A stretch of DNA of 51,560 nt, from NCBI RefSeq assembly GCF_002379585.1, contig NZ_DFUE01000056.1:43826-95385 (forward strand). The letters run 5' to 3'. The DNA is from Pseudomonas sp. UBA4194 (lineage in GTDB: Bacteria > Pseudomonadota > Gammaproteobacteria > Pseudomonadales > Pseudomonadaceae). This document shows, in pieces, positions 34,602 to 42,148 of this stretch. Numbering within the stretch: the first letter of the stretch is position 1; each line of letters opens with the position of its first letter. The position numbers and the translations under genes were made by a program. Under the pieces are notes generated by a model. That model made no database searches and was not told where the DNA came from. It was given only the letters and a program-made list of their open reading frames with translations.

Positions 34602-34838
34602 GGGGCGAGACCTTTTGCATAAGAATGTAGAACGACCAAGTGTAACCAAGGGTTCGCGCGAAAGCGAACCTGCCGGGCCATTGGTCGACGGGTCGCAGCC
34701 TTCAGACTGCCAGTGGCAGGGAGCATTTTTCTCCCGTCACCTGAAAGATGTGACTGTCGCCAGACCGATTCGTTTCTGCTTGCAGCCTGTAGCACGAAGC
34801 TTGTAGCGTGCAGCCCAAAGCTCACTCGAGAAGCTCGC

Positions 34839-36971
34839 ATGCAAACTTTCTTTATCGCGCCGACCGACTTTGGCGTAGGCCTGACCTCCATCAGCCTGGG
34901 GCTGGTGCGCACCCTGGAGCGCGCCGGCTTGAAGGTGGGCTTCCTCAAGCCCATCGCCCAGCCCCATCCCGGCGACCTGGGACCAGAGCGTTCCACCGAG
35001 CTGATCGCACGTACCCACGGGCTGCAACCGCCCCGGCCGCTCGCCCTGACCCATGTCGAGCGTATGCTCGGCGACGGCCAACTGGATGAACTGCTTGAAG
35101 AAATCGTCACCCTTTACCAGCAGGCCTGCATGGGCAACGACGTGGTGATCGTCGAGGGCATGGTGCCCACTCGCCACGCCAGCTATGCGGCGCGGGTCAA
35201 CCAGCATCTGGCCAAGAGCCTGGATGCCGACGTCATTCTGGTGTCCGCAGCCGAGAACGAAGTGTTGGCCGAGCTTTCCGGCCGCGTGGAATTGCAGGCG
35301 CAGCTGTTCGGCGGCCCCCGCGACCCGAAGGTGCTGGGGGTCATCCTCAACAAGGTGCGCACCGAGGAAAGCATGGAGGCCTTCGCGGCTCGGCTCAAGG
35401 AGCACTCGCCACTGCTGCGCAGTGGCGATTTCCGCTTGCTGGGGTGCATTCCCTACCAAGCCGACCTGAATGCGCCGCGCACTCGCGATGTCGCCGAGTT
35501 GCTGGGCGCTCAGGTGATCAACGCCGGCGACTACGAGCAGCGGCGCATGAACAAGATCATCATCTGCGCGCGCACGGTGCTCAACACCGTGCAATTGCTC
35601 AAGCCAGGCGTGCTGGTGGTGACCCCGGGCGATCGCGACGACATCATTCTGGCCGTGAGCCTGGCCGCCATGAACGGTACGCCGTTGGCCGGCCTGCTGC
35701 TGACCAGCGACACCCGTCCCGACCCACGCATCCTTGAACTGTGCCGCGGCGCCCTGCAGGCCGGCCTGCCGGTGCTGTCGGTGAGCACGGGTTCCTACGA
35801 CACCGCGACCCTACTCAATCAGCTGAACAAGGAAATCCCCATCGATGACCGCGAACGCGCGGAGATCATCACCGACTTCGTGGCCAGCCATCTCGATGCC
35901 ACCTGGCTGCACCAGCGTTGTGGCACACCGAGAGAGCTGCGGCTGTCGCCCGCGGTCTTCCGCTACCAGTTGATCCAGCGCGCCCAGCAGGCAAGCAAGC
36001 GCATCGTGCTGCCCGAGGGCACCGAGCCGATGACCGTTCAGGCCGCCGCCATCTGCCAGGCCCGAGGCATCGCACGCTGCGTCTTGCTGGGTCCGCAGGA
36101 CGAAGTCCGGGCGGTGGCCGCCGCCCATGGCATCGAGCTGCCCGAAGGGCTGGAGATTCTCGATCCGGAGTTGATCCGTGCACGCTATGTGGAACCCATG
36201 GTGGCGCTGCGCAAGAGCAAGAACCTCAACGCGCCCATGGCCGAGCAGCAACTGGAGGACAACGTGGTGGTGGGCACCATGATGCTGGCCCTGGATGAAG
36301 TGGACGGGCTGGTGTCCGGTGTCATCCACTCCACCGCCAACACCATTCGCCCCGCCCTGCAACTGATCAAGACCGCGCCAGGCCGTCGCCTGGTGTCATC
36401 GGTGTTTTTCATGCTGTTTCCCGATCAGGTGCTGGTGTATGGCGACTGCGTCATGAACCCCCACCCCAGCGCTGATGAGCTGGCGGAAATCGCCTTGCAG
36501 AGCGCTGAATCCGCCGAAGCCCTGGGTATTGCCCCGCGCGTGGCGATGATCAGCTATTCCAGCGGTGACTCTGGCAGTGGCGAAGAGGTGGAAAAGGTCC
36601 GCGAAGCCACTCAGCTGGCTCGCGAACTGCAGCACGATCTGCTCATCGATGGTCCGTTGCAGTATGACGCCGCCGCCAACGAGACCGTCGCCCGTCAGTT
36701 GGCCCCGCACAGCCCGGTGGCTGGAAAAGCGACGGTGTTCGTGTTTCCAGACCTGAACACCGGCAACACAACGTACAAGGCGGTGCAGCGCAGCGCCGAT
36801 TGCGTGAGCCTGGGGCCGATGCTGCAAGGGCTGCGCAAGCCGGTCAACGACATGCCTCGCGGCGCCCAGGTAGACGACATCGTCTACACCATCGCCCTGA
36901 CCGCCATCCAAGCCCAGCGAGCGGAAGAGGCCGAGCGCGACCTTGCCGGACTCACGCGAGCGCCTGGCTGA
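34839..36971 (+). CDS. pta: Phosphate acetyltransferase
   Basis: A 710-residue enzyme converting acetyl-CoA and phosphate to acetyl phosphate and CoA. The N-terminal P-loop-like domain (MQTFFIAPTDFGVGLTSIS) and DRTGG region lead to the catalytic PTA/PTB domain at about 385-705, with VLPEGTEPMTVQAA, NPHPSADELAEIA and VFPDLNTGNTTYKA. Length matches long-form Pta of Pseudomonas. ATG 34839 starts the conserved MQTFFIAPTDF and has GAGAAGC upstream; the longer frame to 34713 is leader. No acetate kinase gene is adjacent. Confidence 0.95.
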   Translation: MQTFFIAPTDFGVGLTSISLGLVRTLERAGLKVGFLKPIAQPHPGDLGPERSTELIARTHGLQPPRPLALTHVERMLGDGQLDELLEEIVTLYQQACMGNDVVIVEGMVPTRHASYAARVNQHLAKSLDADVILVSAAENEVLAELSGRVELQAQLFGGPRDPKVLGVILNKVRTEESMEAFAARLKEHSPLLRSGDFRLLGCIPYQADLNAPRTRDVAELLGAQVINAGDYEQRRMNKIIICARTVLNTVQLLKPGVLVVTPGDRDDIILAVSLAAMNGTPLAGLLLTSDTRPDPRILELCRGALQAGLPVLSVSTGSYDTATLLNQLNKEIPIDDRERAEIITDFVASHLDATWLHQRCGTPRELRLSPAVFRYQLIQRAQQASKRIVLPEGTEPMTVQAAAICQARGIARCVLLGPQDEVRAVAAAHGIELPEGLEILDPELIRARYVEPMVALRKSKNLNAPMAEQQLEDNVVVGTMMLALDEVDGLVSGVIHSTANTIRPALQLIKTAPGRRLVSSVFFMLFPDQVLVYGDCVMNPHPSADELAEIALQSAESAEALGIAPRVAMISYSSGDSGSGEEVEKVREATQLARELQHDLLIDGPLQYDAAANETVARQLAPHSPVAGKATVFVFPDLNTGNTTYKAVQRSADCVSLGPMLQGLRKPVNDMPRGAQVDDIVYTIALTAIQAQRAEEAERDLAGLTRAPG

Positions 36972-37171
36972 TTTGCGCAACCCCTGGGGTGGGGCCATGC
37001 TCAAGGCACGCCGCTGCGACAAATGTCAAAAGCGCGCAACCACCCGATCGGTGACGCCATGCTGCTCAGCCATACCACCATCGCCCCAGGCACGATCGGC
37101 CTGCCGAATGAGCACAGCATTGAGTACGGGATGCGCCAGGTGGATGTCGCCCGGCGCAGCCCGCCGGGTTG

Positions 37172-40100
37172 ATGAACGTGCTGGCCAGGCGTCTGCCGCC
37201 CTGGGGCATGATGGCGCTGCTCGGGCTGCTCGTGCTGTTCGGCGCGCAGGTCATGGCCCAGCCGCCCCCCGAGCACTTTTCCCTGCTGGGCCGCTCCAGT
37301 GCCGCACAGGGCTGGGTGCAGCTGGATGCCCGGGATTGGCGCTGGCTGCGCAGCAAGGCTGTGTTACGTCTGGGCGATAGCGCGCCGGACTATCCGCCGT
37401 TCGCCCTCACCGCCAATGGCAAGGACTACGAAGGGCTGAGCGCCGACTATGCGGCGCTGATCGGCGAACTGCTGCACCTCGATGTGCAGGTTCGGCGCTA
37501 TGCCTCAAGAGAAGCCGCCGTGCGCGCACTGAAAGACCAGGAGATCGATGCGCTGGCGACCGCCAATGGCTTCGAGGCCGCTGACCCGGCCCTGGTACTG
37601 ACCCATGCCTATGCCGACGATCAACCTACCCTGGTCACGCGCACCACGGCGCCCGCCCCGTTACCGGCGGACCTGGCAGGCAAGACCGTGGCGATGCTCT
37701 ACCACTACCTGCCACCCGAACAGGTCCAGGCGTTCTACCCCCAGGCCCGGATCAGGCTCTACCCCTCGCTGCTCAGCGCCATGGGCGCGGTAGCCTTCGG
37801 CCGAGCGGACGTGTATCTGGGTGACTCCATCAGTGCCAACTACCAGATTCACAACAATCAGTTGACCAACGTCGAGCTCAACGACTTCTCGCAAATGGCC
37901 GTACAGCCGTTCAGCTTCGCCCTGCGACGCGAAGACCAACGTTTGCTGAGAATCATCAACACTGCCTTGGATGCCGTGCCTGCCGATGAGCGCATCAGCG
38001 TATCGCGCCGCTGGAACGCCCTGGGCACCTCGATGGCGGGGCGCACCCGGCTGAGCCTGAGCCTCGACGAGCAGCGCTGGATGAACGAGCATCCGCGCGT
38101 TCGCGTCACCATCGATGAGCATTTCTTTCCGATGACGTTTCTTGATCGCGAAGGTGAGTTTCGCGGCATCGCCGCCGATCTGCTGGCCCTTATCAGCCTG
38201 CGCACCGGGCTCAGCTTCGACGTACGCACCGGCCAATCCCGTGCGCACATGATCGACCAGATCGACGGCGGCGAAGCAGACATGGCCGCGGCACTGTTAC
38301 CCAGTATCGAGGGCGAAGGCGACGGCCGCCCCCACTTCACCCGGCCTTACCTGACGACGCCCTTCGTGTTGGTCACCGCGCGAGGCGACGATCGCTATCG
38401 AGAAATCGAGCAGCTGGCTGGCCGCCGTCTGGCGATAGAGGCCACCAGCCCGCTAGTCAACTGGTTGAGCAGCCAGTATCCCGCCGTCCAGTTGCTGCGC
38501 ACCGATACCAGCGAAGAGGCCTTGGCGATGGTGGCGCGCGGCAACGCCGAGGCGGCGGTGCACACCCTTATCGTCGCCCGATCGCTGATCGCCCACGACT
38601 ACCGCGACAGCCTGGAAATCAGCAGCACCCTGGGCATGACGCCCGCCAGCACCGCGCTGGCCGTAAGCCCGAACCAGCCGCACCTGTACTCGATCCTCGA
38701 AAAGGCCCTGTCGAGTATCTCACCCGAACAAATGGATACGCTCACCCAGCGCTGGCGCGGCGACCTGATCGTCGATGACAGCGACTGGCAGGAGCACCAT
38801 CTCGTGTTATTGCGCAGCCTGGCGATAGCCGCTGCGGTGCTGCTGGTGGCATTGGCCTGGATCGCCTACCTGCGACGGCTGATCCGCAAGCGGCGGCACG
38901 CCGAAGCCGCTCTGCAGGCCGCCAAGGACGCCGCCGACGATGCCAACCGGGCCAAGAGTACCTTCCTGGCAACCATGAGCCACGAGATCCGCACCCCCAT
39001 GAACGCGATCATCGGCATGCTCGAACTGGCCTCGAAAAAAGCCGAGCGCAATATCCTCGACCGCGTAGCCATCGATGTGGCAGCCGAAGCCGCGCAGAAC
39101 CTGCTCGAGCTGATTGGCGACATTCTCGATCTGTCGCGCATCGAATCCGGACATCTGACACTGGCCCCGGAGCCTGCCAACCTGCGCGACCTGATCAGTT
39201 CGGTGGCGCGTATCTTCGATGGCCTGGCGCGGCAGAAGCACTTGACCCTCAGGCAAGTGCTGGAGCCGTCGTGCGACTGCCGGGTGATGATCGATCCGAT
39301 TCGCTTCAAACAGATCCTTTCGAACCTGCTGGGCAACGCGGTGAAATTCACCAGCACGGGGGAAATCACTCTGCTCGCCTGCGCCGAAGCGGCAGGTGAG
39401 GGACAGTTGATGCTGCGCATGAGTGTTCAGGACACCGGCGTCGGGATATCAACCGCCGACCAGGCGCGCTTGTTCAAGCCCTTCAGTCAGGCGAGCAACG
39501 ACCCTGAATCGGTGCGCAGCGGGTCGGGGCTCGGCCTGGTGATCTGTCGCAGCCTGTGCGAGCTGATGGGCGGTACGTTGACGCTCCACAGCGAGTCAGG
39601 CCAAGGCACGCGGGTGGTCGTTGTGCTGAGCTTGCCGCTTGCACATGACCCGACGGCACGCCCGGCGCCGCTCTCGGCCGAATCCACGGCACCGGCCTTG
39701 AATGTGCTGGTGGTCGACGACTACCCGGCCAACCGCTTCCTGCTGACTCAGCAGATGGGTTACCTGGGCCATCAGGTGCAGACGGCCGAAGACGGCAACC
39801 AGGGCTTGCAGCTGTGGCGCACCGGGCGCTTCAATGTCGTGGTCACGGACTGCAACATGCCGGGAATGACCGGCTACGCGTTGGCCCGAGCCATTCGCCA
39901 GGAGGAGCTCGAGCAGGATCTACCACCGGTAGTGATCCTGGGCTTCACTGCCAATGCACTGCCGGAGGAATACCAGCGCTGTATCGATGCAGGCATGGAC
40001 GACTGCCTGTTCAAGCCCATTGGCCTTGAGGCACTGGCCGCTCACATGCCGGCTCGTGGCGATGCACTGGCCCCCGGCGCCTTCGACGAGAACCTGGGGC

Positions 40101-40420
40101 TGAGCACCTTCGTACACAGCGTCAGCGCCGACCCGTTGGCCCAGCGGGCGCTGCTGAAGGCGCTGGGCGACAGCATTGCCGAGGACTTGAACCAGTTGCT
40201 GGCCCTGCACAGGGAGAACGACCGGCCAGGCCTTGCTGACTTGGCCCATCGGATAGTGGGCGGCGCATCGATGGTGAATGCGCAGGACGTCATCGACGCC
40301 TGCCACGATCTGGAGGCTGTTTGCCGGGAGGCATCGACCTTGCCGCTGGCCGAGGTCGTCGAGCGCTTGCACGGCGTCATGCAGACGCTGGCGTTGGAGA
40401 TTGCCCAGCACCTGCACTAG
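37172..40420 (+). CDS. BvgS/EvgS-like hybrid sensor histidine kinase
   Basis: A 1082-residue unorthodox sensor. An N-terminal signal anchor is followed by two tandem periplasmic solute-binding (Venus flytrap, SBP_bac_3) domains at about 60-285 and 295-540. A transmembrane helix (LLRSLAIAAAVLLVALAWIAYL, about 546-567) leads to HisKA with H604 (MSHEIRTPMN) and HATPase (NLLGNAVKF, DTGVGIS, GSGLGLVI). Then come a receiver with D893 (VVTDCNMPG) and a C-terminal Hpt with H1026 (LAHRIVGGAS). No PAS lies between the membrane helix and HisKA, unlike BvgS. No response regulator is adjacent, so it is an orphan. ATG 37172 has no clear ribosome site; TTG 37169 is possible. The 200-bp leader holds nothing recognisable. 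Confidence 0.9.
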   Translation: MNVLARRLPPWGMMALLGLLVLFGAQVMAQPPPEHFSLLGRSSAAQGWVQLDARDWRWLRSKAVLRLGDSAPDYPPFALTANGKDYEGLSADYAALIGELLHLDVQVRRYASREAAVRALKDQEIDALATANGFEAADPALVLTHAYADDQPTLVTRTTAPAPLPADLAGKTVAMLYHYLPPEQVQAFYPQARIRLYPSLLSAMGAVAFGRADVYLGDSISANYQIHNNQLTNVELNDFSQMAVQPFSFALRREDQRLLRIINTALDAVPADERISVSRRWNALGTSMAGRTRLSLSLDEQRWMNEHPRVRVTIDEHFFPMTFLDREGEFRGIAADLLALISLRTGLSFDVRTGQSRAHMIDQIDGGEADMAAALLPSIEGEGDGRPHFTRPYLTTPFVLVTARGDDRYREIEQLAGRRLAIEATSPLVNWLSSQYPAVQLLRTDTSEEALAMVARGNAEAAVHTLIVARSLIAHDYRDSLEISSTLGMTPASTALAVSPNQPHLYSILEKALSSISPEQMDTLTQRWRGDLIVDDSDWQEHHLVLLRSLAIAAAVLLVALAWIAYLRRLIRKRRHAEAALQAAKDAADDANRAKSTFLATMSHEIRTPMNAIIGMLELASKKAERNILDRVAIDVAAEAAQNLLELIGDILDLSRIESGHLTLAPEPANLRDLISSVARIFDGLARQKHLTLRQVLEPSCDCRVMIDPIRFKQILSNLLGNAVKFTSTGEITLLACAEAAGEGQLMLRMSVQDTGVGISTADQARLFKPFSQASNDPESVRSGSGLGLVICRSLCELMGGTLTLHSESGQGTRVVVVLSLPLAHDPTARPAPLSAESTAPALNVLVVDDYPANRFLLTQQMGYLGHQVQTAEDGNQGLQLWRTGRFNVVVTDCNMPGMTGYALARAIRQEELEQDLPPVVILGFTANALPEEYQRCIDAGMDDCLFKPIGLEALAAHMPARGDALAPGAFDENLGLSTFVHSVSADPLAQRALLKALGDSIAEDLNQLLALHRENDRPGLADLAHRIVGGASMVNAQDVIDACHDLEAVCREASTLPLAEVVERLHGVMQTLALEIAQHLH

Positions 40421-40435
40421 CCGCTTCGCCCGCGC

Positions 40436-40465
40436 AAAAAAAAATCCCGCTACAAGAGCGGGATT
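40436..40465 (-). terminator. Intrinsic terminator of the OmpA gene
   Basis: On the - strand, AATCCCGCT (40465-40457) pairs with AGCGGGATT with a CTTGT loop and is followed by nine T (as the 40436-40444 A-run). It ends the OmpA-family transcript. Confidence 0.9.
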
Positions 40466-40482
40466 GGTGAGCCGGTTGCTGT

Positions 40483-41181
40483 TTACTGCTGCGGGTACTG
40501 TTGCCCTGGAATGGGCTTGAGGTTGACCTCGACACGACGGTTCTGGGCACGCCCGTTGGCATCGGCGTTGCTGGCAATCGGCTGATCGGGGCCGGCGCCA
40601 CGAACCGAAAGACGCGAGGCGTCGACACCCTGGGACGTCAGGTAGGTGCTGACCGCCTGAGCACGCTGCAACGACAGGTCCATGTTGTGCTGACGGCTGC
40701 CGGTGCTGTCGGTGTAACCGACAATTTCAATGTTGTTCTCGTTGAACTGCTTGAACGAGCCGGCCAGGTTATTGAGCGGCGAATAGAAGCTGCTGCTGAT
40801 ATTCGACGAGTCGGTGGCGAAGGTGATATTGCCCGGCATGATCAGCTTGATCTGATCACCCTGGCGCTGAACTTCAACACCGGTGTTGGCCATGCTTTCA
40901 CGCAGAGCAGCTTCCTGTTTATCGGCGTAGTAGCCGTAGCCTGCGGAAGCGGCACCCACTACAGCGGCGCCGATCAAGGCACCTTTGCCGCGGCTGTTAT
41001 GGTCGATGGCTGCACCGGCGACGGCACCCGCCAGGGCCCCGAGTCCACCGTACTTGGCCGTCTTGCTGACACCGGAAGATCCCTGCGCCTGGCCCTGGTT
41101 GTCATAAGGGTTCTGCGAAGCGCAGCCGGACAACAGGGCAACGGCGGCGGCAACGGTGATCAAGCGACGCGAGACGAACAT
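40483..41181 (-). CDS. OmpA-family lipoprotein (YiaD-like)
   Basis: A 232-residue outer-membrane lipoprotein. The signal peptide ends in the lipobox LLSGC (Cys20), followed by glycine-zipper repeats (GGLGALAGAVAGAAI, GKGALIGAAVVGAASAG) and an OmpA C-terminal peptidoglycan-binding domain at about 105-220 (VGYTDSTGSRQHNMDLS, SVRGAGPDQPIASN). ATG 41181 follows AGGAGC. It tethers the outer membrane to peptidoglycan. From memory it lies beside pta in P. putida; here the hybrid kinase lies between. Confidence 0.92.
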   Translation of the reverse strand: MFVSRRLITVAAAVALLSGCASQNPYDNQGQAQGSSGVSKTAKYGGLGALAGAVAGAAIDHNSRGKGALIGAAVVGAASAGYGYYADKQEAALRESMANTGVEVQRQGDQIKLIMPGNITFATDSSNISSSFYSPLNNLAGSFKQFNENNIEIVGYTDSTGSRQHNMDLSLQRAQAVSTYLTSQGVDASRLSVRGAGPDQPIASNADANGRAQNRRVEVNLKPIPGQQYPQQ

Positions 41182-41425
41182 GGGCAGCTCCTACACTACA
41201 AGACAAGAATGCAACGGCGGGTCGTAGACCTCTGACAGGCTTGGAGAGCGAAATCGGCAAAAGATTCCGTGCCGCCATCAGCGCTGGCGCGCGCAATGGA
41301 CAGTAAACAATCTTTCCAGCCTGCTGGTGATAGCCGCTCTATCATGCTCCGACGCGATTTCAAGGAAGATGAAAACGTGCCCCAATCCGCTCGCCTCAAC
41401 ATGAAACCGACCGCCACGGCTCGTA

Positions 41426-41445
41426 TCCATATGCTAGCATATGGA
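41426..41445. promoter_or_regulatory. vapBC operator: 20-bp perfect palindrome
   Basis: TCCATATGCTAGCATATGGA is a perfect 20-bp palindrome 27 bp before the vapB start. It overlaps likely -10 sequence TATGCT. AbrB-type VapB antitoxins bind such sites and repress their own operon. Confidence 0.8.
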
Positions 41446-41472
41446 GATCCATCCAGCCGCGAGGTGACGCAC

Positions 41473-41715
41473 ATGCGAACCGTGTCCATTTTCAAGAACA
41501 GTACCAGCCAGGCGATCCGAATCCCCAAGGACATGGAGTTCAAGGGCATTCAGGAACTGGAGATCCGCAAGGAGGGCGATACGTTGATCCTGCGCCCGGT
41601 GCGTCCCTCCTGGAGCTCCCTGGCCAATGAGGCCGCCGCCGACAGCGACTTCTTGCAAGACCGTCCTGACGTTGTCGAAGACGGCCGTATCGATTTGGGC
41701 CAAGGGGCGGAGTAG
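41473..41715 (+). CDS. vapB: Antitoxin VapB (AbrB family)
   Basis: An 80-residue antitoxin with an AbrB/MazE DNA-binding N-terminus (MRTVSIFKNSTSQAIRIPKDMEF ... LEIRKEGDTLILRPV) and an acidic toxin-binding tail (SDFLQDRPDVVEDGRIDLG). ATG 41473 follows GAGGTGA at good spacing. vapC follows after 4 bp. Autorepression through the upstream palindrome is expected. Confidence 0.92.
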   Translation: MRTVSIFKNSTSQAIRIPKDMEFKGIQELEIRKEGDTLILRPVRPSWSSLANEAAADSDFLQDRPDVVEDGRIDLGQGAE

Positions 41716-41719
41716 TCCG

Positions 41720-42136
41720 GTGAGCACAACCTACATGCTGGATACCAACATCTGTTCATTCATCATGCGCGAGCGGCCTCGTGCTCTGCTGGAGCGGCTC
41801 GAAGCGTGCGTCGGTCAACGTGGAGTGGTCGTGGTGTCGGCGATTACCTACGCTGAAATGCGCTTCGGGGCAACGGGTCCGAAGGCCTCGCCCCGCCATG
41901 GCGCGCTGGTGGATCAGTTCGTGAAGCGCCTCGATGGTGTGTTGCCCTGGGACATGCACGCCGTCGATGCGACAACGCAGATACGGGTTACCCTCGCCCA
42001 GGCCGGTACGCCGATAGGCAGCAACGATGCGGCTATTGCCGGTCACGCCTTGGCCACCCAGTGTGTGCTGGTGACCAACAATGTCCGAGGATTCCAACGG
42101 GTCCCGGGGCTCAACTATGAGGATTGGACACGGTAG
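41720..42136 (+). CDS. vapC: Toxin VapC (PIN-domain ribonuclease)
   Basis: A 138-residue PIN-domain RNase with the acidic residues D8 (YMLDTNICSF), E46 (TYAEMRFGA) and D103 (IGSNDAAIAGHAL), and N120 / N121 in VTNNVRGF. VapC toxins cleave tRNA or rRNA and are held by VapB. The GTG start at 41720 follows GGAG and keeps a 4-bp gap from vapB; a longer frame from 41627 overlaps vapB and is rejected. All catalytic acids are present, so it should be active. Confidence 0.92.
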   Translation: MSTTYMLDTNICSFIMRERPRALLERLEACVGQRGVVVVSAITYAEMRFGATGPKASPRHGALVDQFVKRLDGVLPWDMHAVDATTQIRVTLAQAGTPIGSNDAAIAGHALATQCVLVTNNVRGFQRVPGLNYEDWTR

Positions 42137-42148
42137 ACGGCACGCCGC

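Noticed and set aside
34781..34838. Repeated TGTAGC / GCAGCC motifs before pta suggesting a riboswitch
   Set aside because: Short degenerate direct repeats only; no conserved RNA fold could be seen by eye.
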